In this document: positions 10,404-59,877 of the stretch, one piece after another
How positions within the stretch are numbered: position 1 is the stretch's first letter
Layout: each line of letters starts with the position of its first letter
Assembly: GCA_020152595.1 (NCBI GenBank)
Contig: JAIGNY010002845.1
Span: 107,001-171,000 of the forward strand
Length of the DNA: 64,000 nucleotides
Source of the DNA: Chiridota heheva
Lineage: Eukaryota > Echinodermata > Holothuroidea > Apodida > Chiridotidae
Direction of reading: 5' to 3'
Notes under the pieces: generated by a model
The model's input: the letters and a program-made list of their open reading frames with translations, nothing else
What the model was told of the DNA's origin: nothing
The model's database searches: none
Made by a program: the position numbers and the translations under genes

Positions 10404-10588
10404 CCATGGGTGGGATTTGCCTGCCGAAAGTAGGAGGGAGGGGGGGGGGCAAAGCCAAAAGTGGGGGAGGGAGGGGGAAAAACCAGACCATCATGCTAAG
10501 ATGCACAAAATCACCATACAAAAGATGCAAATTTGGAAGAAGAGTTGGGCAAGTGCTCCCCTTGCCCCCTCCTTAAATCACACCTATG
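10404..10588. mobile_element. Family-4 short MITE copy
   Basis: Starts CATGGGTGGGATTTGCCTGC and ends AAATCACACCTATG, an inverted-repeat pair of the form CATRGGYGGGATTTG. The interior matches 19663-19819 (ATCACCATACAAAAGATGCA, GGGCAAGTG). About 185 bp, no coding potential. Confidence 0.75.
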
Positions 10589-10944
10589 TCAAAGACTGAA
10601 ATTTTGAGTTGTCTTTCACTTTCAAATTTTACAAATTTTTATGTAGTAAAATTTATAACATAGAAAGTAAATTTACAGTTTTCAAAATTGTAAGAATGAT
10701 ATGCAGTCAAAATTCAGATTTTATTTTATAAGGTGATTGCAAGAACATTTTGTTACTGCCCATAGACCTTTTCAAATCTGAATCATCAATTTTCAAAAAA
10801 TTTAATTTAAATAATGTCACCTGGCCGAAATTGATGTGTACATAATGGACCAATTGTGTACTGGGGAAATCTTATCGACCAATCAAAAACTGTGGAATTC
10901 ATGTACGGGTATGGGACCAAGAGTATGAAAAAAATGCTTTAAAT

Positions 10945-11890
10945 GCACATGATATGTATGTTATACATGAGGGCAGTACATATATTATACATGGGGGTAG
11001 TACGTGTGTTATACATAGGGGTAGTACTTGTGTTATACATGGGGGTAGTACTTGTGTTATACATGGGGGTAGTAGGTGTGTTATACATGGGGGTAGAACG
11101 TGTGTTATACATGGGGATAGTACGTGTGTTATACATGGGGGTAGTACGTGTGTTATACATGGGGGTAGAACGTGTGTTATACATGGGGATAGTACGTGTG
11201 TTATACATGGGGGTAGTACGTGTGTTATACATGGGGGTAGTACGTGTGTTATACATGGGGGTAGTACGTGTGTTGTACATGGGAATAGTACGTGTGTTAT
11301 ACATGGGGATAGTAACGTGTATTATACATGGGGTAGTACGTGTGTTATACATGGGGTAGTACGTGTTATACATGGGGGTAGTACACTTGTGTTATACATG
11401 GGGTAGTACGTGTGTTATACATGGGGGTAGTACGTGTGTTATACATGGGGGTAGTACGTGTGTTATACATGGGGGTAGTACGTGTGTTATACATGGGGGT
11501 AGAACGTGTGTTATACATGGGGATAGTAAGTGTGTTATACATGGGGTAGTACGTGTGTTATACATGGGGGTAGTACGTGTGTTATACATGGGGGTAGTAC
11601 GTGTGTTATACATGGGGTAGTACGTGTGTTATACATGGGGGTAGTAAGTGTGTTATACCTGAGGGTAGTACATATGTTATACATGAGGGTAGTACGTGTG
11701 TTATACATGGGGGTAGTACGTGTGTTATACATGGGGTAGTACGTGTGTTATACATGGGGGTAGTAAGTGTGTTATACCTGAGGGTAGTACATATGTTATA
11801 CATGAGGGTAGTACATATGTTATACTTGAGGGTAGTACATATGTTATACCTGAGGGTGGTACGTAGTTATACCTGAGGGTAGTACGCATG
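10945..11890. repeat. 24-bp minisatellite, close to 38 copies
   Basis: Unit GTAGTACGTGTGTTATACAT plus GGGG, with 23- and 25-base variants. Edge units are more diverged (TTATACCTGAGGGTAGTACA), the usual pattern when the core was amplified recently. All open frames through it come from the period. Confidence 0.95.
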
Positions 11891-12838
11891 TGCAATGGGG
11901 CTTACAATTATTTCCTGTGGTAATTGCAGCTGATTGGCTGGGTAACAAAGGAAAAATACCCCAGCACTTGATTGAAGTATAAAAGTAAACACGTTTGGCT
12001 AAAATCGGTTTGAAAAGGTCTTTAGACTGTACATATCCATATTAATGGAAATGCCGTAAAATATTGTAAGCTTATAAATACAAACTCATTATTTTTCAAT
12101 TCCTGTTTTGCATAGTGAATGTAAGTTTAAGGAAAGGTATGCTTTTCACAGGGCTGGAAATTAGCATTGGTTTATTACTAGTCTGCAGGCTTTCTGACCT
12201 CACATTTCAATAGCCTGACTGAACTTTCCACAAGCCCGATGCACATTTGACAAAAACCTACAGGAAATTCCAAGGCACGGATTCAGGAATTTCCAAAGGG
12301 AGGAGGGGAGGGGGAGAGGGGGACACACATTAGTTCTAACTTTGTTCCATTGTGCATGATGTTTGATGCAGAATTCAAAGATGTTATTCTTCTCAAACTC
12401 TAGCTCTAGACTTACATAGATATCAATCATAATTTCAATTAGAAGAATTAGCAAAAAGAGACTTTAAGTGTGGAGGGTATTTGTGGTCTTAAACTGGGGG
12501 GTGGGGAGCACACCCCTGGATTGGAGCCTGAATTCTGTTTATAGGACTAGCCTGAAGGGTCTGTAATGATTAAAATTGTGCTAAGCCCATACGTGATATC
12601 AACTAGCCCCGGGCTAGCAGGCTTATGCTAATTTTGAGCAGTGGCTTTTCATGGATATTAATTAGTGAGGTTGCCTACATTATTTTCAATCATTAGCGGA
12701 CCAAATTTGTTTATAACTTTTGTAAATGATGTGTACGTTACTTTGAATACATAAAACATAGAAATGGGTTTCATTTTAAATGTATTTTGTGGAGGATCCT
12801 TTAAATGTTTTTAATTATAAAAGGAAAACATAAGAACC
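11891..12838. other. Non-coding stretch, nothing firm
   Basis: A decayed repeat with GGGAGGAGGGGAGGGGGAGAG at 12298-12320 sits among AT-rich sequence. No exon supported. Confidence 0.4.
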
Positions 12839-12841
12839 AAG

Positions 12842-13030
12842 ATTTTAAGAAAGGCATTGTTTTTAAGAAAGGCAGTGTTTTTAACAAAGGCATTGTTTTT
12901 AAAAAAGGCAATGTTTTTAACAAAGGCAATGTTTTTAACAAAGGCATTGTTTTTAACAAAGGCATTGTTTTTGACAAAGGCATTGTTTTTGATAAAGGCA
13001 TTGTTTTTGACAAAGGCATTGTTTTTAACA
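12842..13030. repeat. 18-bp minisatellite, about 10 copies
   Basis: Unit TTTTTAACAAAGGCATTG with AAG/GAC/GAT variants. The period is divisible by three, so open frames such as KALFLT are artefacts. Confidence 0.95.
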
Positions 13031-13938
13031 GTTTGGAATTTTGTTTGGGTCCAGGACAAGACTGGATGCGTCAGAGACTTGTGTTCTTTTCAAGGGCTCT
13101 CTGCACTTCAAGTTTGATCAAATTATGTTTCATTTGTTGTGAAGACATCTGAGCCTTTTTTTCTTCTCAGATTGTTCCAAAATAAAAAAACATAATTTGC
13201 CTAGATTGAGAAGATATCCCTCTACTGCTGGTATAGACCTCTTAAACATGACTGAGGGTTGCATGCGCTGCAACGTTACAGCCTATGGGAGACGTTTCCA
13301 AAAATAGTACCTCACTGAAAATTACTACAAAAATTTTACCAAATAAATGCAAAAAAAAAAAAAAAAAATGATACTATTAGAAAAAAATGAATATTAGACT
13401 TTTACACAAAATTTACCATTTTAACCTCAAAATTTGACCCTAAAAATTGACTGGATAGCGCTTGATGTCCCCCATTGATTCTGCTTCATACGTATTATGT
13501 ATCACTATAATATGGAGGCTTAACATTCACCATTTCTTTCTGTCAAATTTTGCAGTATAGACAGTGAATTTTTGTGAAAATTTAATGTCAATATTTTTCT
13601 AATAGTACAAAGTAATTTCCAGTGAGATACTATTTTTAAAAACGTACTTAATAGGCTGTAGCAGTCTTAAAGGCTTATGTTTCGAAGGTCTATACCCATG
13701 ATGTCATTCACCTTGAAATCATAAATTAATTAAAGAGAAAAAGAAAATATGAGGGATGAAATCAACATTTATTAAAGTTGTAATTTTACAAGTATTAGAT
13801 AATTATACATACATTATTTATTATTTGCATATTTTGCAGTTTAAGGATGTCTCATACATCTACATAATCTTTGTACACCATCTCATTCAAACATTCTTGG
13901 GTGGTTGGATCAAATATTGACTTGCATAGACATTGGCA
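13031..13938. other. AT-rich non-coding stretch
   Basis: The strings AATAGTACCTCACTGAAAAT (13304) and, inverted, TTTCCAGTGAGATACTATTT (13615) form a possible inverted repeat of about 330 bases, perhaps an old MITE. No coding signal. Confidence 0.45.
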
Positions 13939-14622
13939 TTAAAGGATTAATTATTTCAGAGGTCAAGCATGTCCATCTGATATGAAAGAGGACTCAAAAG
14001 AAACAAAATGGTGAAGAAAGCATCAAAAATCTTATTCGGTTAAAGAATTAGTTCAGGGTCAAGCAAGTCCATCTTATATGAAAGAGGACTTCAAAAGAAA
14101 CAAAATGGTGAAGAAAGCATTCAAAAATCATATTCCATTAAGGGGGATATTCATTTCTAAAGCTCTTGTCTTATCTGTGTAGAAATGACTGGTGTACTAA
14201 GTCTACTATGGAAAGTTGGTGTCTTCATCCTCACATTCTTAACAATTTTTAATATGTTTTAAAAGAAAAGTCTATTTAATCTTTTCACTATTTAAATTAG
14301 TTTTCCTTGAACTTTCTTCAAGTGGTATATTATAAATACCCTGCATACTACTTTTTTGACATACAGTATCCCTTGGTTTTTTAGCCATAAAATCGCAGGA
14401 CATAATATGACAATACATAAAGACTTAGAGGCATCTGAGGCTATGACATCACAACTAGTCTGAATTCGTCAACACAAATGATTCCAATCTTCAATCTTAT
14501 ATTATATTTCTCTAACAGAATGGAACTATTTTGGGTGCTTTCTTCACCTTTTTTGTTTTGTTTATTGAAGTCCCTCTTTCATAAAGATAGACTTGCTTGA
14601 CCACTAAACTAATCCTTTAATG
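13939..14622. mobile_element. Family-1 MITE, nearly full length, duplicated left end
   Basis: The left end AAAGGATTAATTATTTCAGA...CATGTCCATC is followed by GACTCAAAAGAAACAAAATG. The terminal block starts again at 14043. The right end is the inverse (TTTTTTGTTTTGTTTATTGA, AAGATAGACTTGCTTGACCA, CTAATCCTTTAA). The inverted repeats are over 100 bases. The interior has CTTGAACTTTCTTCAAGTGG and AATATGACAATACATAAAGA, shared with the other copies. Confidence 0.85.
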
Positions 14623-15530
14623 TAAATTAACCCATGGTGATCGAGAAGCCAGTTTGAATAAATTTAAGTTTTTGAATGAGATCAAAAGGTTAAAGGAATA
14701 CAAATTTGACTAAAGGTTTAGGATATTAAATGTAAATGCATTGCCCTACTCCTCTGTACTATGAACATGGAATACAAATTTGGAAATAATGTTTTGTATA
14801 CCAAATATAATTATACATTTGGTTGGAACTATTATTAATACTTTTTCATCCCTGTTCTTAATAAAAGATTGTTCAAACAGAAAATATCATACAAACATGA
14901 TCCATACTTGACAATATTTTATGTATGAATGCATCTTCCCGATCAGAATATCTTATAACTGATCATTTTCCCCCTTTTTTGCCCAAAATAAACAGTAATT
15001 ACTTTTTAAAACATTCATATAAATAAAGCTTCTAAACTGATCAGTGGAGATGTAGAGCTATTTTACTCCTTGAACATCGGGTATAATAATATGATCCCCA
15101 CAGCACATTGCTTAGAATGCTAGATTTCACTTGTAAATCTGTATCAAATCTCCTTTGATTTCATTATAACATAACATTCTTAAGCACCAGGGTACTGCAA
15201 TGAATGCCACGTATTGAGCCAATCATACCTCTTGTCCAGCAATGGATCAATAACCAATTGCAGACGGCAAATTACATTAATCCAACAGACCTTTTCAAAC
15301 AGAATTCAACTGAATGTGATTACTCAGACCAATCAAATGATGGGGGAATTTTACGTTTGTTTCCCAACAGTTCAGCTGCAGTTGCGGGAGAATATATTGT
15401 GACAATGCGTGTGCATATTATCTTCATGTATTACACACACGTACCGTAGGCATATTCTTTATGTATATAACACACATATAATGAGCCTTTGAAAGCATTT
15501 TTTGTGCAGACGGCCAAGATTCCCCCAGTT
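14623..15530. other. Non-coding stretch, weak open segment only
   Basis: An open segment near 15204-15449 (LLSSNGSITNCRRQITLIQQ in one frame) has no convincing splice sites or family match. Otherwise AT-rich. Confidence 0.4.
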
Positions 15531-16253
15531 TTTGATTGGTCAATAAGAGTCACTCAGTATATGATTGGTCAATAAGTCACTCAGTATACTATTGGTCAAT
15601 AAGAGTCACTCAGTATACTATTGGTCAATAAGAGTCACTCAGTATATTATTGGTCAATAAGAGTCACTCAGTATATTATTGGTCAATAAGAGTCTCTCAG
15701 TATATGATTGGTCAATAAGAGTCACTCAGTATATGATTGGTCAATAAGAGTCACTCAGTATATCATTGGTCAATAAGAGTCACTCAGTATATTATTGGTC
15801 AATAAGAGTCTCTCAGTATACGATTGGTCTATAAGAGTCACTCAGTATACGATTGGTCAATAAGAGTCACTCAGTATATGATTGGTCAATAAGAGTCACT
15901 TAGTATATGATTGGTCAATAAGAGTCACTCAGTATATGATTGGTCAATAGTCACTAGTAAGATTGGTCAATAAGAGTCTCTCACTCATTGGTCTATAAGA
16001 GTCACTCATTACGATTGGTCAATAAGAGTCACTCAGTATATGATTGGTCTATAAGAGTCACTCAGTATATGATTGGTCAATAAGAGTCACTTAGTATATG
16101 ATTGGTCTATTAGAGTCACTCAGTATATGATTGGTCAATAAGAGTCACTCAGTATACGATTGGTCAATAAGAGTCACTCAGTATACGATTGGTCAATAAG
16201 AGTCACTCAGTATACGATTGGTCAATAAGAGTCACTCAGTATACGATTGGTCC
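15531..16253. repeat. 28-bp satellite with ATTGGTCAAT core, about 26 copies
   Basis: Unit GATTGGTCAATAAGAGTCAC plus TCAGTATA. Variation is concentrated at a few sites (CAA/CTA, CAC/CTC, ATG/ACG/TTA), and one disordered patch at 15950-16010 has shortened units. Each unit holds ATTGG, a CCAAT box on the minus strand, so the array is a dense series of such motifs. Confidence 0.95.
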
Positions 16254-16690
16254 ATTTTGACCTTAACTTGCTGATTCAGATGTGAAAAGGTCGCTGCTTA
16301 TCTTGCACTTGCAGTACTGAATAGCATCAATGCTTGTAATCCTTACAACAGAAATTTGTACAAATTTTCTCATTGACTTTAGGGCTGTCATGATATCTAT
16401 GCCATTATTTTCAATTATCGAAAACTGCTTAGGTTTTCAGCATGCGGATCTAAATTATCTCGTAAAGCCTTTAAGGAAAGAAAGCATAACAGAATCAGAT
16501 ATGCCTCAAGTTTCATTTAAAATCTCATTTGAAATGTTTATGAAATTCTGTTTAAAAAATTTGGGAATAATATTGATATCATGGAAAAAAACCATATCGC
16601 GATAATCAACATATCATGACAGCCCTAATTGACTTACACTTACTCTAGGTTAAATCACCACGGGGAGGAACGGAGTCCAACCCAAGACTG
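16254..16690. other. Non-coding stretch with a possible short MITE
   Basis: TTTAGGGCTGTCATGATATCT at 16378 and TCAACATATCATGACAGCCCTAA at 16606-16628 form an inverted-repeat pair, suggesting a MITE of about 250 bp (TIR AGGGCTGTCATGATAT). Confidence 0.55.
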
Positions 16691-16714
16691 GAATGGGGCA
16701 GAAATTCAATACTG

Positions 16715-16985
16715 TACAACCTCCCCACAACTCCCTTCACCCCTCACAACTCCATTGCTGAGCTCTTCCAGAAAAATCCCCCGGATAAGATGATCTCAGA
16801 CCTACTTTTTTTTTTTAATTTACTTTTCAAACCTATGCACTTCCTCTTTTGATCCATCTTCCAGGCTATTATCCCCGAACTTCTCTCAGATCAACCTAAT
16901 ATTTTTTCGTACCTCAGAAATGAGCTAACCTCTCGGGCACAATTTGACCTTTGCTGTCGTGGTGCCGTTAAACATCAAACAAAAC
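16715..16985 (+). mobile_element. I-like LINE, heavily truncated 3' end
   Basis: Matches the 3' end of the copy at 5985-7192: CTCCCCACAACTCC, CAACTCCATTGCTGAGCTCT, CGGGCACAATTTGACC and GTCGTGGTGCCGTTAAACAT, ending in a CAAAC tail. Only about 270 bp remain. Confidence 0.8.
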
Positions 16986-17480
16986 TGTCCCATGGTTTTC
17001 TACACCTCAAATTTGATTAAAGTGAAAGTTTTATTTTTAAGTTCTAATAATTTCTAGTTTTGGAAAATTTCTTGTGAAGCATTTGAAGACATTCAGAGTC
17101 CCTTACGTTCACTTTACAAGTTTGAATGCCTAATTTCACTCTCATCTTCAAATCCCAGTTAATTTGACCTTTCTAACAACATAAAATACTTTCTACTACT
17201 CATAAATTAAACCTTATTTCATACATGGTGGATTCCACTGACTTTCTTCTATCTGGAAACCTAACATTAAAAGTACGTCTAATTGATCTATTAATAGGTA
17301 TTTCCTTTGTACATAAAGAACAATATATATATATACATTAAAAGCATTTGCAAAATTAATATTTAAAGCAAAATGATATGAAAATATTTTAGTACTCTAA
17401 ACACAAAAATATTTTTTCTCGGTGGGTTTTAAGAACAGGTTGGTTAATTAATACTTTTGTTTTTTATTTCACTACAAGTT
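16986..17480. other. AT-rich non-coding stretch
   Basis: Nothing recognised. Confidence 0.4.
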
Positions 17481-17481
17481 C

Positions 17482-17717
17482 AAAGGAGCACTAGACCGAA
17501 ATGGGAGGTAACTCATTTTTGCGAATTCCAGATGTATTATCCACAACATATCAATAAACTTCATGCCTTCATAGCCTGCAGACGACGTGAGGGCAAAGGT
17601 CACTTGAATATTCATATTAACCAGAAAATTGCTCTACCGTTGCGTGCTAGATGAGCATTAGGTATTTTGGGGGACCCTCTAAAACTACGCCCTTACTTTT
17701 CGATCTAGTGCCCCTTT
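17482..17717. mobile_element. MITE with AAAGGRGCACTAGA termini, about 236 bp
   Basis: Left end AAAGGAGCACTAGACCGAAA; right end TTTCGATCTAGTGCCCCTTT, its inverse. Inside is a short open segment (HKLHAFIACRRREGKGHLNI) with no proven role. Non-autonomous. Confidence 0.7.
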
Positions 17718-19300
17718 AAGTAAAGGAAGATTTTATTACCTTACATAAATCAAGCTTAAGAATGTGACAATCTGGCCTATTATCATATGATATATCATTT
17801 CAAAGAGTCAAAAATTTTAGCATGTTTTAGTAATAATTTATGGAAGTTCAATTTCTAAACTAAAAAAAAAAGAAGCTAAATCCATCCAAGCCATTAGGCT
17901 CACACAGCCGGTGCTTATCCAGGTTGGTGCAGCCCCTGCTTTAAATTCAGAACATTGAAACAATTGTAAATTTGGGCCCCCAGTCCTTATTTTCCTAAGG
18001 AATGTCTAGTGAATTTGGTTTCTTCTGGACTTCTTTTACTAGGTAGTTTACTGGTGTGTCTGTACGGTTCATTCAATTAATTTGGGACTGAAGTGATAAG
18101 TAAAAAGTGATAAGAAGTGATAAATAAGTTAATACAATAAAAAAGGCGTGCTTTATGCAAAACGGCATTGAGATTTAGTGTGAAAGGAGAAGAAGGGCTT
18201 TTTCTTGCAAAAGGAAGATGTTGTCTCCAAATTTCATAGGAAAGAAGGGCCAGGCCCAAATTTCCTAGCGGACCGTTTTTACTATGAGGGGGGACCAAAT
18301 TTACTGGATGACTACTGTTAAATTGTCTGGGGGGGCCTAAATTTCCTAGAAAATAAGGGCCGGGGGGCCAAAATTTACAGGGGGAAGGGGGGGGCAAAAT
18401 GTATTCTTACACCGGTATCAACATGACTTATGTTTTCCTTATTTCCAAACCACAAGTGTGAGTCAAAAGTTTCATTGCTCCCTGGCAATATCTCTTCTCA
18501 TATTCCAGCTGGATCCATTTCAAAGGTGTAAAATAATTTTGGTAAACAAAGGGTGTCTTTGTTTGTGTATTTTTAAAATAAAGTTAATGTGGTGGAATGA
18601 GTGATCATTTGTGGTTTCAAAATTTGTACAACAAATTTTAAAGCAGGGGCTGAAGTGTGTAGCCAGGGGGTCAACAAGGTTGTACAACACCCCAAAAAAG
18701 TAAAATGGTAATGGTAAAAAGGTCTAGGAAATATGCTTAAAGGTCCAAATGTTTCCCTCGACATTCCCCCACCCTCCCCCCTCTCCTTTCCTCCCCATCC
18801 TCTTCTTCTCCTTCTTGCCATCAGAAGGCTGGCTTACTCCTGGAAAAATAAGAATTTAATAATTCATTTTTTTCTCTCAAGTTTTACATGCCACATACAA
18901 TATAAATACTGGCTGTATGTTCAGAAAAGCTCATCTGAATACTTAGCGAAAACTGCTGTTGCTTATTATCAACAAAACTAACACAAAAACTTGTACAATT
19001 TTCACATTCATCAAAGTAAGCCTCACGATTTGAGTTGCATAAATAATATAAAAGAAGAATTTGAGTTGGGTTGAATCAATCAAATTAAAATTTCAGCTGT
19101 TCATTTAAGTGTAAATATAAGAAAAGTATCAATACATAAGTGATCTTAACCTTAAAGACAAAAACAACATGATTCTTTTGGTATACAAAAACAACATTTA
19201 ATTAAAGAAAATTTAAACTTGATTTTTTCAAGCCATTGCAAAAACTTATTTGACTGCATATGAAGAATGACATACCTTTATTGTTACTCTTTGTTAGAAA
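17718..19300. other. Intergenic stretch with repeat fragments
   Basis: 17885-17945 is a fragment of the tRNA-derived SINE B in reverse (AAGCCATTAGGCTCACACAG). 18180-18400 and 18645-18820 hold G-runs and GTAGCCAGGGGGTCAACAAG, typical of decayed hAT-like MITE ends. No gene supported. Confidence 0.45.
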
Positions 19301-19662
19301 TACAAAAAAAAAAAAAAAAACCCATCATGATGCACTCTAACAAATCTTTCACCAAGAACCCTCAACCTAACCTTATAAGAAATTGAACAGAGATTTAAGG
19401 TTATAACATTACAAGAAAATGAACAGATTTAAGAAGAATGTCAAGGAAGTTTGCACTGTACAAATAATCTAACATCAAAGGTATTAAACCATCAAACTTG
19501 TTCAATTCTGTCTTTTTACCCAGGAATGCAAAGTGAGCTTAATGTTACATTTTTGTAAACCACCAAATATTCGAAAGAAGTGTTCTGAAAATAACTGAAG
19601 GTAACTTAGGTTTGGGTAGTGGAAATAAAGAGCTTGAACTCTTCCGAAAGTGTGAGCAATCA
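19301..19662. other. Downstream of SULF stop, probable 3' UTR or flank
   Basis: AT-rich, with an A-run at 19303-19320. No exon. The SULF transcript end could lie here on the minus strand but was not pinpointed. Confidence 0.3.
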
Positions 19663-19819
19663 TCATGGGAAGGATTTGCCTACTGAAAGTGGGGGGACAA
19701 AACCACAAAATCATCTTAACATGCAAAAACAAATTACCATACAAAAGATACAAATTCTGAAAAAAGTTGGGGGGAGGGGCAAGTGTCTTCGTCGCGTCCC
19801 CCTCAAATCCCGCCTATGG
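19663..19819. mobile_element. Family-4 short MITE copy near the SULF stop codon
   Basis: Starts CATGGGAAGGATTTGCCTAC and ends TCAAATCCCGCCTATG, inverse termini. The interior resembles 10404-10588. It lies within about 100 bases of the SULF stop (19918-19916), so it is probably in the 3' UTR or immediately downstream. Confidence 0.75.
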
Positions 19820-19915
19820 CAATCATTTATGAATGTACTGTTGTGACTGGGTTTAGGGAGCAGAGCAAGTCCTTCCTCTTCCACCGTTATGCTCCATCAA
19901 GCGTTTGTAAGGTCT

Positions 19916-57603
<37,688 letters not shown>

Positions 57604-57696
57604 CTATAAACAACAAAATATAGATGATAATGCTGCTGAAATGACACCATCAAACTTTATGCAAACAAGTTCTGAATGGGACAATCTTGGGATTTG

Positions 57697-59016
57697 TTGA
57701 AGGGCCAAGCAAGTTCATCTAATGTATGAAAAAGGACTTCAAAAGAAACAAAATCATAAAAAAAGCATCCAAAATTGTATTCGGTTAAGGAGATATTTAA
57801 GTTTAGAATTTGGTTTCATTTGTGTAGAAAGGACAGAAGTCAGACTAGTTGTGATGTCACAGCCCCAGATTCCTCAAATTCTTGATGTATTCTATCATAT
57901 TTTGGCCTGCAATTTTGTGGCCTAAAAACCAATGGATATGTCAGGAAAGTAGTAAAACAGAATCTTATAAGGGTGATTATATAGTCAGTGGCGCCGCCAG
58001 GAGGTTGATATTAGGAGGCACAAACCTTTTTGGCATGGGTCAAGGGGTCCGCCTTAGGACCCATTGTGGGGTGCAGGGGCAAAGCCCTGGCGGGGGTCCC
58101 GTAGGCAAAGCCCCCAGGAAACCTTGCATTTTCCAAGTTTTAGATGCCTCAAAAAAACAGAATGTGTGCAATGCATGGCTCTTTTAACTAAATTAGGATG
58201 ATTACAAACAATCTAATATATAAGCATACAATTTTATAATGTAACAGAGTACCTTCCGCCCCCCCCCCCCCCTCCTATTAAAAAAGGTCAAAAATAGGGG
58301 TTCCATATTGGGGGAACAATCCTTTTCCGCATGGGATCAAGGGGTCCTCCCCTTGTGGGTTCCATGGGAAAAGCCCTGGTGGGGGTCCTAGGGGCAACGC
58401 CCCGTAAAACCTTGCATTTCCCAAGTACTAGATACTTCCAAAAGACTGAATATGTGCAATACATGACTTTAATATAAAACAAATTTGGATGATTAAGAAT
58501 GGTCTAGTATAGCATACAATTTTGCAATGATACAGACTACCCCCTCCCTATTCCTAAAGGTCATACATAGCCATTTAAGACAAAATAAATTTTGGACATT
58601 AGGGGGGGGGGACATTAGGGGGGGGGGGCTGTGACGGTGCCACTGATTATAGTTTATGATCTGAAGAAAGTTCAAGAAAAAAACATTCGAACAATAAAAA
58701 AGCTAAATAAAATCTTTTAAATACATAAACACTTGTTAAGAATGTGAGGATGCATGAGAGCAATCAACATTCCCTATACTTATACTACACCATTCATTTC
58801 CACATAGATAAGACAGAGCTGTAAACTTAAATATCTTCTTAACTGAATAAGATATTGAAGTAGTTTCTTCACCATTTTGTTTCTCTCAAAAGTCCTCTTT
58901 CATTATAAGATAAAGATAAGATTTTTCAATGCTTTCTTCGCTATTTTCTTTCTCTCAAAGTCCTCTTTCACGTCAAATTAACTTGCTTGACCCCTGAACT
59001 ATTTCTCTAAAGGAGC
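57697..59016. mobile_element. Family-1 MITE split by an hAT-like element
   Basis: Left part AAGGGCCAAGCAAGTTCATC to TCAGGAAAGTAGTAAAACAG (57697-57985). Right part TGATCTGAAGAAAGTTCAAG to AACTTGCTTGACCCCTGAAC (58646-59016), with the terminal block doubled at the right. It lies about 95 bases upstream of the SULF exon at 57453-57603. Confidence 0.85.
57986..58645. mobile_element. hAT-like non-autonomous element with internal duplication
   Basis: Ends CAGTGGCGCCGCCAGGAGG and GCTGTGACGGTGCCACTG are inverse over the first 13 or so bases. The flanks TATATAGT and ATTATAGT are a near 8-bp target duplication. Inside, two copies of a roughly 280-bp block (GCATGGGTCAAGGGGTCC / GCATGGGATCAAGGGGTCC; AACCTTGCATTTTCCAAG / AACCTTGCATTTCCCAAG). 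A further partial copy is at 63905-64000. Confidence 0.75.
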
Positions 59017-59378
59017 ACTTGGCCAAAATGTGAGTGAATAATATTCTTGAGTCCCAGGAATATACAACACCTTTTCTCGTACATAAGGACATAAGGGTAC
59101 TGCAAATCTTTTATATGAACCTTTGAAATCAACCGCATTTTTTTTTGTAGTAAATACTTTTATTCATTTTTCAGCAACACGATAGTATTAAGAGTGAGAC
59201 TTCTCTTCTTTCAAAATTTTTCAACGCCAATTCTGTTAAATTTTGTGTAAAGCTTATTTTGTTGCGGAGTTATGAGTGACACAAGTTACTGTCATATATG
59301 CAGAACGAAAAAGTATTGAGTTGAATTAAAGCATGCCAAAACAATTTTGTTGGGGCTTTGCTATCCATATCAAAGATC
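59017..59378. other. SULF upstream intron, nothing recognised
   Basis: Starts AAAGGAGCACTTGGCCAAAA, similar to MITE termini elsewhere; the partner may be near 59930 (AACACTTGGCCAAAG). Confidence 0.4.
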
Positions 59379-59877
59379 TTCAACAGTACAGTCCACACCC
59401 CTGAACGGGGGATCTCCTGATCGCGAGATTTTTGTCATTACAACCCACAATGCATCTTTCCAAATTCAAATCTCTTTAAAGAAATACATAAAATATGTTT
59501 AAGCCAAAGGTAGGAAAAATGCATATGAAATATTCAAATTTTAGTGATGCAACAGAATGATGAAATTATTTCCTACATTTTCACCAGTGCAAATTTGACT
59601 TTCACCAGGAAATTTCAAAGTATTTAAAAACATTTTTTTATTTCAATTGTTTCTGAAGAGAAGATTTTAACATTTCAGTCACCAGCAAAAGTTCAAATTA
59701 TACAGAAATATTTACTTCAATATCATTTGCAAAGTACACAACTTTAGAATTATAGAATTTGAAAAGCCAAAAAATCAACAGCTGAATAATTAGCAACAGT
59801 TTAAATTACAGTCACTGCACATGTCTCAATATCCCAATTAGGATCTACCAATCGGGAGTGTGGACCGGACTGTTGAA
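59379..59877. mobile_element. MITE with TTCAACAGTMCRGTCCACAC termini, about 500 bp
   Basis: Left TTCAACAGTACAGTCCACAC, right GTGTGGACCGGACTGTTGAA, inverse over 20 bases with two mismatches. Subterminal GGGGGATCTCCTGATCG and TAGGATCTACCAATCGGGAG are also related. AT-rich interior. Confidence 0.75.

Noticed and set aside
10939-11876. Many overlapping open frames on both strands
   Set aside because: Artefacts of the 24-bp minisatellite.
12801-13152. Open frames with KALFLT or VKNNAF repeats
   Set aside because: Artefacts of the 18-bp minisatellite; period divisible by three.
15531-16253. CRISPR-like regular repeat array
   Set aside because: There are no unique spacers, the units are contiguous, and the window is animal nuclear DNA. 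It is a satellite.
57986-58482. Open frames through GC-rich blocks (for example GGGPVGKAPRKPC)
   Set aside because: Within the hAT-like non-autonomous element; no transposase features.
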